NCBI RefSeq assembly: GCF_037975235.1
Contig: NZ_CP150241.1
Coordinates: 2,542,001 to 2,606,000, forward strand
From: Paenibacillus sp. FSL R5-0341
GTDB lineage: Bacteria > Bacillota > Bacilli > Paenibacillales > Paenibacillaceae
DNA length: 64,000 nucleotides
Direction of reading: 5' to 3'
Positions 23,988 through 32,882 of this stretch are shown here, in pieces (the stretch's first letter is position 1; each line of letters starts with the position of its first letter). Both the position numbers and the translations under genes were made by a program. The notes beneath the pieces are model-generated. The model worked only from the letters and a program-made list of their open reading frames with translations, was not told the origin of the DNA and ran no database searches.

Positions 23988-25619
23988 GTGAATAATAGAT
24001 TAAAAGACATAACGAACCAACGTTTATGGAAAATTGCTTTATGCGGGATATTAGCTCTTGGATCGGTGGCTGGATACAGTTCTCCCGTTCAGGCTGCAAG
24101 CGTACATCAACAGTTTCAGGATACGCGTACCAGTTATGCCAAGGATGCCATTACACATTTGGTGGACAAAGGCATTGCTGCCGGTACGTCAGAGACTACG
24201 TTTGAACCGAAGAAAGCCGTTACTCGTGCAGAATTTGCGACATTTGCGGTGAGATTGCTAGGTTTGAAGCCGGTTAAAAATAATATTAATCCCTATCAGG
24301 ATATAAGCATGAATGCTTGGTATTACGGTAACGTTGCGGCCATGACAAATCTTTTTATTTTGGAGGGTAAGGGTCAGGGAACGTTCCAGCCTAATGCTTC
24401 CATTACGCGTGAAGAAGCGGCTGCTTTACTTGTTCGAATGTTAAAACAACAACCCGTAGAGACATCACTCTTGTCTTCAACCTATTTTGACGCAGCTGAT
24501 ATCTCGGACTGGGCACGCCCTTATGTGCAGACGGTATATCAGCTTGAACTGATGAAGGGAAGCGGGGGCGTATTCCGACCACATGATCAGGTAACGCGCG
24601 AAGAAGCAGCCGTCATGCTCGATGCCATTTTACAAAAGAAAACATGGTCAGAGCAGTTACAACGTGGGGATGAGCTCGGCGTTCAGCTGGGGTGGCAATA
24701 TAACTCCACTACAGCTGAATTCAAGAAACAAGTGGAGCAGTCTGAAGTGAATACGCTGGTCCCGCGCTGGTTTTTCCTGAACAGCAGTATGAAAGTAACA
24801 GATCACGCCGACCCGGCATTGATCTCCTGGGCATCCGCCACAGACAGGCAGCTATGGCCATTGCTTGGTAATCGTTCCGATTCGGCACTCACCCATCAGA
24901 TGTTATCCAGTTCGGTCAACCGAGCGGCAGTGATCTCACAGGTAGCCTCCTATGTCAAAACCTATAAATTGGACGGCATCAACGTCGACTTCGAGAATGT
25001 TGATCCTGCGGATCGTGAAGGGTTAACGGCATTTGTCACCTCCTTGACGGCTGCGTTGCACGCACTGGGTGCAGTAGTGTCTGTGGATGTATCGCCAGAC
25101 CTCGGTACAGATTGGACGGATGCATTTGACTATGCCAAACTGGGTGCTGTATCGGATTATATGGTGCTGATGGGATACGAGGAACACTGGAACGGTGATC
25201 CGAAAGCAGGATCAGTGGCGTCTCTTCCATGGGTGGAAAAGGCATTGGATACTATGCTCTCTGAAGTAGTACGTGCCAAAACGATTTTGGCCCTGCCGCT
25301 ATATACACGGGACTGGTCTTCAGTGAATCCGGCAACCAGCTCTTGGGACATTACACTGGCAGAACAGGGAACGCGTGCACATGCCACGGGATCTGTAAGA
25401 CGATGGGATGCAAGTCTGGTTCAATATATTATTGGGTACAACAGTAACGGTATGCCAAGATATATATGGGCAGAGGAAAGCCGTTCGTTATCAGCTAAAG
25501 TGTTGATGAGTGAGCAACGGCAAATTGCTGGACTGGCATACTGGTATATGGGCGGCGAAACAGCCGATGTATGGAACGCCATTTCGAATGCATCACGTTT
25601 TGAATCCTATAACTTCTAA
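23988..25619 (+). CDS. SLH-domain protein with GH18 (chitinase-like) domain
   Basis: 543 residues with GTG start. An N-terminal signal peptide (LWKIALCGILALGSVAGYSS, cleavage near VQAAS) is followed by three SLH repeats from about residue 40 to 220 (YAKDAITHLVDKGIAAGTSE..., with ITREEAAALLVRML and VTREEAAVMLDAIL), which bind pyruvylated cell-wall polymer. The C-terminal half is a GH18 barrel with the catalytic DGxxxDxE as DGINVDFE (proton donor Glu336) and a YMVLMGYEEHW strand. It resembles spore or peptidoglycan GH18 enzymes (YaaH/YdhD style) and should act on cell-wall or chitin-like glycans at the surface. Confidence 0.9.
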   Translation: MNNRLKDITNQRLWKIALCGILALGSVAGYSSPVQAASVHQQFQDTRTSYAKDAITHLVDKGIAAGTSETTFEPKKAVTRAEFATFAVRLLGLKPVKNNINPYQDISMNAWYYGNVAAMTNLFILEGKGQGTFQPNASITREEAAALLVRMLKQQPVETSLLSSTYFDAADISDWARPYVQTVYQLELMKGSGGVFRPHDQVTREEAAVMLDAILQKKTWSEQLQRGDELGVQLGWQYNSTTAEFKKQVEQSEVNTLVPRWFFLNSSMKVTDHADPALISWASATDRQLWPLLGNRSDSALTHQMLSSSVNRAAVISQVASYVKTYKLDGINVDFENVDPADREGLTAFVTSLTAALHALGAVVSVDVSPDLGTDWTDAFDYAKLGAVSDYMVLMGYEEHWNGDPKAGSVASLPWVEKALDTMLSEVVRAKTILALPLYTRDWSSVNPATSSWDITLAEQGTRAHATGSVRRWDASLVQYIIGYNSNGMPRYIWAEESRSLSAKVLMSEQRQIAGLAYWYMGGETADVWNAISNASRFESYNF

Positions 25620-25636
25620 ATATTGATGAATCTGAT

Positions 25637-25686
25637 AGACTCAAACGAACCGTGATTCCAGCGGATGGTTTGGGTCTGTTTATTTT
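25637..25686 (+). terminator. Terminator after the SLH-GH18 gene
   Basis: AGACTCAAACGAACC pairs with GGTTTGGGTCT, followed by GTTTATTTT. Confidence 0.6.
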
Positions 25687-25778
25687 GGTATAAGATAAGC
25701 AATAAGAGGACGCGTTAAGTTTGACAGAACGGTTTAATGTATAGAAGGACAAAATATATGTTCAGGAGGAGAAGGAGC

Positions 25779-26696
25779 ATGCGAGAGGTTGATTGCATAA
25801 TCGTAGGTGGAGGGCTCGCAGGGCTTCAGGCAGCCATTCAGCTTGGACGTTATTCGGCCCATCAGGTGTTGGTGATCGATGCGGGAGAGGGCAGATCGAC
25901 GTTGTGTCGGACGTATCATAATATTCTTGGGTTCCCCGATGGGGTGTCCGGTGAAGAACTCCGTGCCCGAGGCAGGTTGCAGGCAGAACGAACCGGTGTA
26001 TCTTTTGAGAAAGACCGAATCGTTAAAGCGGGCCGTCAGGGTGAGCAGATTCAATTATTCGGTACTTCAGGATCTGAATATAGAAGTAAAACCGTGCTAT
26101 TAGCAACGGGGCTTTCAGATAGAGTTCCGGACATTCCAGGATTAACCCCTACGCTTGGCCGAACAGTCTATGTCTGCCCTGATTGCGACGGCTATGAGAT
26201 CCAGGATCAACGTACAGTCTTGTTGGGATCTGGTGAAGCAGGTGCCAATATGGCGATGATTTTAATTCAACGTACGAATGATCTGTTATATATCAATCAT
26301 GAGCAGGCCCCCATATCTGCAGAGCTTCATCGTAGCATGAAAGAGGCGGGCGTTCGTTATCTGGAAGCAGCGGTTCAGGAAGTACAGCAGATTGAGGATG
26401 GACATATCACTGGTGTTCTGACCGAAGATGGACAGATCTTTGAGTCGGAGCGTGGTTTTATCGCTTTTGGAGGCAATCGGGTGCACTATGAATTGGCAGA
26501 GCAGCTGGGAGCTGTAATCGCAGATAATAAACATGTAGAAGCCGATCCGCGCAGCTTACAGGCAGCGACGAATGTATGGATTGCCGGAGATCTGGGTTTA
26601 CATGCAGAGCAAGCAACGGTTGCGATGGGTGAGGGTTCCATTGCCGCGATCTGGATTCATAAGGCGTTACAGCAGATGACAAAGGATTCACTTTGA
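25779..26696 (+). CDS. NAD(P)/FAD-dependent oxidoreductase, thioredoxin reductase-like
   Basis: 305 residues. FAD motif IIVGGGLAGLQAAIQLGRY at the N-terminus, redox-active CPDC (Cys133, Cys136) in YVCPDCDGYE, an NADPH Rossmann motif around VLLGSGEAGANMA, and the C-terminal FAD-binding element WIAGDLGLHAEQATVAMGEG. The plan is that of low-molecular-weight thioredoxin reductases, but the CxxC context and the lone gene suggest one of the TrxB-like paralogues with a different partner. GGAGGAGAAGGAG precedes ATG 25779; upstream in-frame ATGs are less likely. Confidence 0.85.
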   Translation: MREVDCIIVGGGLAGLQAAIQLGRYSAHQVLVIDAGEGRSTLCRTYHNILGFPDGVSGEELRARGRLQAERTGVSFEKDRIVKAGRQGEQIQLFGTSGSEYRSKTVLLATGLSDRVPDIPGLTPTLGRTVYVCPDCDGYEIQDQRTVLLGSGEAGANMAMILIQRTNDLLYINHEQAPISAELHRSMKEAGVRYLEAAVQEVQQIEDGHITGVLTEDGQIFESERGFIAFGGNRVHYELAEQLGAVIADNKHVEADPRSLQAATNVWIAGDLGLHAEQATVAMGEGSIAAIWIHKALQQMTKDSL

Positions 26697-26910
26697 AATT
26701 CAATTTTTAAAAGATGATTGAAGTATGTTTTATAAAAATATGTTCAGTGCAACCAAATTAGATGAGCGTAATATCCTCCATACCAAGGACATCAGTGGAT
26801 CGTTCTTGAACCTGTATTAAAACGATGACGGTTTTGAGTTGTCATTGAACGAAGATGCAAGCCAATGAATGATTTCGGTATTTATAGAGAAGCTCTCTAG
26901 TCTGTGGAAC

Positions 26911-26950
26911 AATAAAGTCCATCCCCAATGGGATGGACTTTATTGTTTAT
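26911..26950. terminator. Bidirectional terminator between the TrxB-like and WG-repeat genes
   Basis: Perfect 15-bp stem: AATAAAGTCCATCCC (26911-26925), CAAT loop, GGGATGGACTTTATT (26930-26944). A-rich and T-rich flanks let it work on both strands for two convergent genes. Confidence 0.9.
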
Positions 26951-26959
26951 AAAATTTTT

Positions 26960-27952
26960 TTACTCGTCATACTCCCACTTCAGAATGTCGGTAGCCTCTT
27001 TGATTATTTTTCCTTTTTTGTTGATGTAATAGGCCTTTCCGTTTTTATAAACAATAGCTCGGCCATTATGAAAACCGACTACATCACTATAAATTGCGGG
27101 AATGACCATTTTACCCTTTTTGTCAATGAATCCGCCTTTTCCATTGTGTAGATATACAGCAGCTAACCCTTCCGTATAAAAAGAGGTTAAAGCATACTTA
27201 GGCTTCACAACAACTTTTCCCTTTTCATTAATGAAACCCCAATTCTTTCCGACCCTCACTCCGACCAATCCCTCATGAAATCCAGCATCGTCAATTTCGT
27301 CAAACTGCGGTTTAATTAAGTAGGCTCCTTTTTTATTGATGAACCCGTACTTTCCGTTGGCGCTCACTCGAGCTGCCCCTTTTGCGTTAAATGGTTTGGC
27401 TGTCTGAAATTTAGCTGGAATGATGATTTTCTGGTTTTTATCAACATAGCCATAAGTCCCTTGGCTACTTTGGTAAACATATAGCTTCTGATTGTGAGGA
27501 TCATCGGTATAGATTTTTAGGATATAAGGTTCTACAGATCCAACGATAAATTCGATGGTAAACTCGTTGAACACACCGCCACCGACTTCTTTTACTGAGA
27601 AATTCATCAAGTATTTTCCAGGTTTCACCTTTTCAGCGAATTTAACGGTATACGAAAATGCACCACCTTCGCCCGGCAGCAATTTTAGTATCGCTGGCGT
27701 TCCTGTGATAAAAACCATGTTAGCTCCAGCGTCACCCCAACCGGACAAATAAGCTCGGGGGAGTAAATACATTGTTTCGTTGGTGTTATTCGTATAATGA
27801 GAGGGAACCTTGAGCTTCTTCGTTTCGCCCGGTTTTATTTTAATCGTTTGGATGACTCCTTTGCTCGCGGAAACTTGAGTAGGAATGTACAATACAGATA
27901 ATAGAATGGTAAAAATAGAAAGCAGTAGTGCTAATTTTAATTTAATTCTCAC
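26960..27952 (-). CDS. Secreted WG-repeat protein
   Basis: 330 residues, GTG start with GGAGGG upstream. A signal peptide (LKLALLLSIFTILLSVLYIP, cleavage near VSASK) precedes a beta-sandwich-like region (30-160) and then at least five WG-type repeats, e.g. GTYGYVDKNQKIIIPAKF, GKYGFINKKGAYLIKPQF, KNWGFINEKGKVVVKPKY and GKGGFIDKKGKMVIPAIY. WG repeats form beta-rich surfaces and probably mediate binding; no enzymatic residue is visible. It lies alone on the minus strand and is exported. Confidence 0.85.
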   Translation of the reverse strand: MRIKLKLALLLSIFTILLSVLYIPTQVSASKGVIQTIKIKPGETKKLKVPSHYTNNTNETMYLLPRAYLSGWGDAGANMVFITGTPAILKLLPGEGGAFSYTVKFAEKVKPGKYLMNFSVKEVGGGVFNEFTIEFIVGSVEPYILKIYTDDPHNQKLYVYQSSQGTYGYVDKNQKIIIPAKFQTAKPFNAKGAARVSANGKYGFINKKGAYLIKPQFDEIDDAGFHEGLVGVRVGKNWGFINEKGKVVVKPKYALTSFYTEGLAAVYLHNGKGGFIDKKGKMVIPAIYSDVVGFHNGRAIVYKNGKAYYINKKGKIIKEATDILKWEYDE

Positions 27953-27999
27953 GCTTAACCCTCCAGTTGTTTCTCTTTAATTTTAATATTTGTCACTTT

Positions 28000-28989
28000 T
28001 AACTTATAAATGAACAAACCCGCTTCCAGTAGAGGTAGTCCTTATCCAGGGGGGGTAACCTAAATATTTACAAACCACAAAAGATTTGTCTAACCAATGA
28101 CATGTTTACTTTCCAAAACCTGTCGTAGCACATATAAATTCGTATATAGTTGCTTCAATGGCCAAAGAATTCCGTGGTTAAGAGGTTGAGTGCGTCTTAT
28201 GTAATCTTGATTCATTCTAACAATTCCAATAAGGAAAAAGTCAGAACTATACCGATTTTTACGATCGGGTTGTACCTTCGCTTCATGAAAGTTGTGGTTT
28301 GACAGACTCATGGTATATATCTGCTCCCCTGTTATGGACCCTTATACCGCAGTGGGGCATCTTATCAGTGCATTCCAAACGAAACGAATTATTCGAATTT
28401 TATTACTTTTCGGTGCATCGATGTTCCCACTGGAAACGAATAACAATGCTACGTCATATGCGAAGCCTTATCTCGTAGAAATCTTCTTAGGCTGGTCAAA
28501 AATTGGATACCTATCAATTTCGCACAACCATTTTATGGACTCTTTAGGGTGAAATCTTGCATCGCACTTTCAAATTTTTTTTTCTCCTTTTTACAGAAGG
28601 ACAACGTGTTATGCATAGTAGATCTGAAAAACCGATTTCGATATGTATGTCTACAAGTGCATCCCAAACGGGGCTTAAACTTCATATAACTTTGAAGAAT
28701 TACCTAAATACTTAATTTCTACTGGAATTTTATGTATCCGTTTTTGCTCATTTATTGTTCTAACCTTACAACATTTCATACAAATAGAAAACAAAAAACT
28801 ATTAAACATCAATTATATAACATCAATTCCCTAAGATATAAGAATAACTGATTTTATCGAAAGTTAATCCCAAGAGTATTCAAATTTAGACCCCAGTTGC
28901 AAACTGCTAGTATAGAGTGCTCGAGTTTTGATGAGAACCTTGAAATATAATACGGATACTTCAGTGTAAGCTTTTATTGATGAAGCCAA
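28000..28989. other. About 1 kb AT-rich region without a convincing gene
   Basis: Short overlapping frames occur on both strands (for example 28090-28311 minus and 28292-28552 plus), but none has a good SD, compositional support or a recognisable domain. The minus-strand frame has a protein-like stretch (YSSDFFLIGIVRMNQDYI) that might be a remnant. GTGCAT[TC]CCAAACG occurs near both 28371 and 28658. I see no RNA gene or promoter I can defend. Probably a decayed region. Confidence 0.4.
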
Positions 28990-29037
28990 CTCAAAAAGTC
29001 CTCTCAAGCCATGCATGGGGCAGGAGGACTTTTTGAG
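28990..29037. terminator. Terminator for the minus-strand small gene
   Basis: CTCAAAAAGTCCTC (28990-29003) and GAGGACTTTTTGAG (29024-29037) form a perfect 14-bp stem with A/T runs on both sides. It ends transcription of the minus-strand gene at 29069-29278. Confidence 0.85.
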
Positions 29038-29068
29038 CTATCTTTTGATATGGAGAAAAGAATCACAC

Positions 29069-29278
29069 TTATTTACCGGATGAATCCGTTGACTTGGAAG
29101 AAGGCGTCTTGTCATTCGAATCATGTGAGAAATCTTTGCGAATGTTTTCTACGATATCGCCAACGACACCTTCAATCATATCGGTTGGCCCGGGATTCTG
29201 CTTGTCTGGGTGGATAACCGTGTTCACGCCTGGTTCAAGTTCATCATTTGTTTTCTCATGTTTGGCTTTGTCGCTCAT
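29069..29278 (-). CDS. Small hydrophilic hypothetical protein, 69 aa
   Basis: Charged, Ser/Asp/Lys-rich protein without signal or membrane segment; the central part (GPTDMIEGVVGDIVENIRKDF) may form an amphipathic helix and both ends look disordered. An AAGGAGGG SD and a strong terminator directly downstream support a real gene. Function unknown. Confidence 0.7.
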   Translation of the reverse strand: MSDKAKHEKTNDELEPGVNTVIHPDKQNPGPTDMIEGVVGDIVENIRKDFSHDSNDKTPSSKSTDSSGK

Positions 29279-29521
29279 GGGAAATCCCTCCTTGTTCCGT
29301 AATGTTCAGGTGTTTCTTAACATATCCAAACACCATTACGTATATGTAAACGATTAACCACTGGAACTCATTTGAAACGTGATGCTCGAAGATCAGGACA
29401 CTTACAGGATAGAAATGGACTGATTAATCTTGGGCAAGCCGTTTATATTATAGATAACAAGCTATTGTTACACATGTTGCATAAATCCAATGAACGATTA
29501 CTTTCAAGGAGGTAATTTCAT

Positions 29522-29866
29522 ATGAGTGAACAAAATCATGTCATCCATAAAGATGGCCAAGTTTCTACTGACAAGGTGGACAATGCAATTGAGAAGATTG
29601 CGCCAGAAGAAAGAGAACAGATCTTACAGAACTTTGATGCATTCAAAGCATACCTGAGTAAGCGAATCGCCATGGGAGAATCCATTGGACTCAGCGAGGA
29701 ACAGATGGCCAAAATCGCCGAAAAAGTAGCAGATTATCTGGCAGCTCGGGAAGAACCTCGTAATCGTGAAGAAAAACTGCTTCAGGAGCTGTGGAATGTC
29801 GGTAAGGAAGATGAACGCCACATGCTGGCTCATATGCTCGTTCGATTGGCACAAAGCTCTCATTAA
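29522..29866 (+). CDS. DUF3243 protein (YmfJ-like)
   Basis: 114 residues. The DUF3243 core is clear: NFDAFKAYLSKRIAMGESIGLSEEQMAKIAEKVADYL and EPRNREEKLLQELWNVG, ending with HMLAHMLVRL. It is a small helical cytoplasmic protein widespread in Bacilli with no known activity. The N-terminal 25 residues are an extra charged tail. An AAGGAGG site precedes ATG 29522 at good spacing. Confidence 0.88.
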   Translation: MSEQNHVIHKDGQVSTDKVDNAIEKIAPEEREQILQNFDAFKAYLSKRIAMGESIGLSEEQMAKIAEKVADYLAAREEPRNREEKLLQELWNVGKEDERHMLAHMLVRLAQSSH

Positions 29867-30111
29867 GAGTAGCAAGTAAAAAGCCCTGAATGGCGATGCC
29901 TTCAAGGGTTCTTTGCCGTTCACGAAGACGATAGACAGAAGTGATGACGCGCGTTGTAACTATTTTTAATCTGGCTGATACTTTTACAGTTCCTATTGCA
30001 AGTATGATAGGAAAAGAAAGAACGTTGGAATCGATAGTTCACATGAGCGTTTGAGAAGCAAGACTTCCGGTTAAGGAATAGTAACGTTCATATTAAGGAG
30101 AGATGTTACCT

Positions 30112-30678
30112 ATGAAGAACGCGACAAAACAATGGAAACTACGAATGATCGGTGCAGTTGTTGCTTTACTTGGTATGATTGTGCTGACTACATATTTGCT
30201 TACCCCTGCGAATGCTCAAGGTAGTACGGAAGCGCAACAACCTTCTGCGAAAGAAGCTCAAGCTGCAAACTCCGAGATGTTTACAGCCTATGTAGAAGGC
30301 TTGCACCAAGAGAATGGCAAGTTGTATATGACAGTGGACAAAATTGGCTGGTACCAAGGTGAAGAAGCCGATGCGGTTTTTGCACAGCGTAATCCAGAAG
30401 CTGGTATAGATGGTGCTCCAGATGGTTACTATATTGTTAATGACAGCAAAGAGCAGGAACAGGTTGAAGTTAGTGCCAATGCTGAAGTGTTGATGCAGTT
30501 GTATGATCGGGATGGTACGATGCAGGGCGCAGACATCCAGTGGAATGAACCTGTGACATTATCCAAGTTTGAAACGTTGTATGAGAATACCCGTATTCTT
30601 GATCTGTCCGTATTCCCGTATCATCTGACGGTGCAGGACGGAAAAGTTACTAAAATTGTGCAACAATACATTCCATAA
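30112..30678 (+). CDS. Secreted or membrane-anchored hypothetical protein, 188 aa
   Basis: The N-terminal hydrophobic segment (MIGAVVALLGMIVLTTYLL, near residues 12-30) followed by ANAQG is a probable signal peptide or anchor. Next comes a Gln/Ala/Glu-rich linker, then a beta-rich domain (FTAYVEGLHQENGKLYMTVDKIGWY...). No family recognised. AAGGAGAG at 30095-30102 favours ATG 30112 over ATG 30103. A terminator follows. Likely an extracytoplasmic protein of the cell envelope. Confidence 0.7.
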   Translation: MKNATKQWKLRMIGAVVALLGMIVLTTYLLTPANAQGSTEAQQPSAKEAQAANSEMFTAYVEGLHQENGKLYMTVDKIGWYQGEEADAVFAQRNPEAGIDGAPDGYYIVNDSKEQEQVEVSANAEVLMQLYDRDGTMQGADIQWNEPVTLSKFETLYENTRILDLSVFPYHLTVQDGKVTKIVQQYIP

Positions 30679-30702
30679 ATAATGAGATGAAATTGATCAG
30701 TC

Positions 30703-30745
30703 AAGCATTCCTCCTGTTCATTGGAACGGTGAGGGATGCTTTTTG
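30703..30745 (+). terminator. Terminator after the secreted hypothetical gene
   Basis: AAGCATTCCTC pairs with GAGGGATGCTT around a 17-nt loop, then TTTTTGG. Confidence 0.75.
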
Positions 30746-30837
30746 GTTATGACAAATTCATGAAAGCGATTGTAATTAATGGTAGGTACATGTATCATTA
30801 TTGGAATGGCGTTTTTACATAGTTCAGGAGGAGCCTC

Positions 30838-31695
30838 ATGCTTAAAGACATGATTGCATTAACCAAACCCGGACTTCTAAGGCTAAATGTGTTTGCGGTG
30901 GCGGTAGGATTCTGGGTAGCTTCAAAATGGGATATCAACTGGTTATCTCTGCTCATGGTCGTGATTGGATCAACTTTGGTTATTGCTTCAGCTTGTGTGA
31001 TCAACAATTATTGGGATCGTGAATTGGACCAAAAGATGGAGCGCACCAAAAAAAGGATGGATTACATCAACCATCTGAAGCCAGGGTTTGTACTTGGCTA
31101 TGGCATTATCCTCGGTGTTGTGGGACTAGCAGTACTGTATCTTCTGGTGAATCCGTTATCAGGTTGGATGGCTTTACTCGGATGGTTCGCTTACATCGTG
31201 ATATACACGATGTGGTTGAAACGCAGTTCGACGTGGAGCACGTCACTGGGTGGAATTGCAGGAGCGATGCCGCCTGTCATCGGTTATACGGCTGTAACAA
31301 ATGAAATTGATGCAGGTGCCTGGTTGCTTTTTGCGCTTTTGTTCCTGTGGCAACCACCACACTTCTGGTCATTGGGTATTCGCCGGGTGGAGGAGTATCG
31401 TGCTGCCGGTTTCCCGTTGTTGCCTGTGGTTAAAGGGGTGAAACGCACCAAGCTTCAGATGATTCCTTATGTTTTTCTGCTACTTCCTGCCGTATTCCTG
31501 TTGTATTACTACGACTATGTTGGTCTGGTATTTCTGATTGTATCTCTGATCGGTGGACTGATCTGGTTCGTGCATACACTTAGCGGACTGAAGACACAGG
31601 ATGATGAGAAGTGGGCAAAAGTGAACTTTCTGATCTCGGTTAATTATCTCATGCTCGTATTTATTGTCATGGTCGCGAATACGGTATGGTCATAA
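30838..31695 (+). CDS. ctaB: Protoheme IX farnesyltransferase (heme O synthase)
   Basis: 285 residues, a UbiA-type prenyltransferase with eight or nine membrane segments. The first Asp-rich motif is INNYWDRELDQKMERTKKR (N-x-x-D-x-x-x-D), which binds farnesyl diphosphate through magnesium. LKPGFVLGYG and LFLWQPPHFWSLGI are heme O synthase signatures. It converts heme B to heme O for terminal oxidases. It stands alone here, away from cytochrome oxidase genes, so it may be a second copy (ctaO-like); the sequence alone cannot tell. CAGGAGGAG precedes ATG 30838. Confidence 0.92.
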   Translation: MLKDMIALTKPGLLRLNVFAVAVGFWVASKWDINWLSLLMVVIGSTLVIASACVINNYWDRELDQKMERTKKRMDYINHLKPGFVLGYGIILGVVGLAVLYLLVNPLSGWMALLGWFAYIVIYTMWLKRSSTWSTSLGGIAGAMPPVIGYTAVTNEIDAGAWLLFALLFLWQPPHFWSLGIRRVEEYRAAGFPLLPVVKGVKRTKLQMIPYVFLLLPAVFLLYYYDYVGLVFLIVSLIGGLIWFVHTLSGLKTQDDEKWAKVNFLISVNYLMLVFIVMVANTVWS

Positions 31696-31741
31696 TTAGA
31701 CGATGAACAGATCGTTTTCAGAGAGATTTCAGCTTATGCTA

Positions 31742-31971
31742 TATAAATTGAACTAAACATTTACACAAAACGGAGAGGGCAGAAAAAACCTGAAGAAGCG
31801 AAAGCGTTCGCCTAAAAGCTTTCTGAAAGAAAGCTGCATCGAAAGCATACGCTTATCCCCGGATTTTCACCTTTGTTAAAATGATTCGAAAAATCCGGGG
31901 ATAACAGCGATCGGAAGGTTGTTCTGTCATCGAAGTGTCCAGTGGAAATATGCTTTAGTCCATTTTTTATA
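31742..31971 (+). mobile_element. Dispersed MITE-like repeat, full copy A (about 230 bp)
   Basis: Starts TATAAATTGAACTAAACATTTACAC and ends in an imperfect inverted version (GTGTCC...TTTAGTCCATTTTTTATA). Internal structure: perfect 7-bp hairpin AGCTTTC-tgaaa-GAAAGCT, and a perfect 15-bp stem, TTATCCCCGGATTTT (31853-31867) with AAAATCCGGGGATAA (31890-31904). It shares long stretches with 51264-51492, 51149-51240 and the ends of 56497-56562. No coding capacity. It looks like a non-autonomous terminal-inverted-repeat element or a structured repeat. Confidence 0.75.
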
Positions 31972-31988
31972 ACAAGCTGCATCGAATG

Positions 31989-32066
31989 AAAAAACACACT
32001 ATGGAATAGCGTTGACAACCTTGGGTTGTTACAACATATTCTCTGGTGTGTTTTTTTTGGTATAAT
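31989..32066 (+). promoter_or_regulatory. Terminator-like hairpin overlapping promoters of the TPR gene
   Basis: AAAAAACACAC (31989-31999) and GTGTGTTTTTT (32046-32056) form an outer stem enclosing a small ACAACC-ttg-GGTTGT hairpin. Within it lie TTGACA (32012-32017), a 17-bp spacer and CATATT (32035-32040). Just after it is an extended -10, TGGTATAAT (32058-32066). The start codon of the TPR gene is 54 bp further on. Confidence 0.55.
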
Positions 32067-32120
32067 AAAACAATTGAATCATATATGTGGGAATTATAAT
32101 GCAAGATGGGAAGTGACACC

Positions 32121-32603
32121 ATGAGTAATTTGGAACAGGCTGTGCGATGGAGACAAGAAGGCAAGGTGCATGAAGCGATTGAGCTTCTGCAAGAAATAAC
32201 GATGCAGGAACCCGAGAATGCGAATGTCTGGTATCAGCTGGCTTGGGCACATGATTCGCTTGGATTGGAGCGGGAAGCTGTCCCGCATTATGAGAAGGCA
32301 CTGAGTCTTGGGCTTTCTGGTGAGGACAGGGCAGGCGCGATACTCGGACTGGGCAGTACATATCGTACGCTTGGACAGTATGAGCAGGCCAAGGCTTGGT
32401 TTGAAACGGGCATGAAAGAGTTCCCGACGTACCGGGAATTTGAGGTATTCTATGCCATGGTGCTCTACAATCTGGGTGAACATGCAGAGGCGATGCAAAG
32501 ACTACTCGTGCAACTCGCCGATACATCAAGTGACAAGAGAATCCATGACTATAACCGAGCGATCCGTTTCTACGCAGATCAGCTGGATCGGGTGTGGGAA
32601 TAG
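32121..32603 (+). CDS. TPR-repeat protein, 160 aa
   Basis: Tandem tetratricopeptide repeats cover most of the protein: AVRWRQEGKVHEAIELLQEI, NVWYQLAWAHDSLGLEREAV and AILGLGSTYRTLGQYEQAKAWF, then a fourth, weaker one (VFYAMVLYNLGEHAEAMQRL). TPR superhelices serve protein-protein interaction; the partner is unknown. Cytoplasmic. ATG 32121 fits the first repeat; the SD is weak. The following small gene begins 30 bp later and is probably in the same transcript. Confidence 0.85.
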   Translation: MSNLEQAVRWRQEGKVHEAIELLQEITMQEPENANVWYQLAWAHDSLGLEREAVPHYEKALSLGLSGEDRAGAILGLGSTYRTLGQYEQAKAWFETGMKEFPTYREFEVFYAMVLYNLGEHAEAMQRLLVQLADTSSDKRIHDYNRAIRFYADQLDRVWE

Positions 32604-32633
32604 ATCCAATACACCGAAAAGGGAGATGGATGA

Positions 32634-32840
32634 ATGAACTCCAATCAAGAACTGAAACAGGTAAATGAAAGATTGGATCAAATTGAGCGGAAATTGGATA
32701 ATCTGGGAGGCAGTCAGCAGAACAAACGCTCACCTGGCGTGCGCTTTCTGATTGGTTTTGGCATCACGATTGCGGTTATATCTGTTCTGCTGCTGACCCT
32801 CGGTGTTATACAATTTGTGAGTAACGTGAGTAACGGATAG
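32634..32840 (+). CDS. Small coiled-coil membrane protein, 68 aa
   Basis: Residues 1-25 (QELKQVNERLDQIERKLDNL) form a heptad-like coiled coil. A basic patch (NKRSPGVR) precedes a single membrane helix (FLIGFGITIAVISVLLLTLGVI). Topology is probably N-inside. Reads as a small bitopic protein; it may pair with the TPR protein encoded upstream. GGGAG lies before ATG 32634. Confidence 0.75.
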   Translation: MNSNQELKQVNERLDQIERKLDNLGGSQQNKRSPGVRFLIGFGITIAVISVLLLTLGVIQFVSNVSNG

Positions 32841-32882
32841 GAGAAATCGATCATAACGACACAATTAGTCCGATCTCCCAAT

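Noticed and set aside
28090..28552. Two overlapping short ORFs on opposite strands
   Set aside because: No ribosome-binding site, domain or compositional support; kept only as part of the region description.
32029..32733. 234-codon minus-strand frame across the TPR gene
   Set aside because: Cys/His/Pro-rich random composition; the plus strand carries clear TPR repeats and promoter elements.
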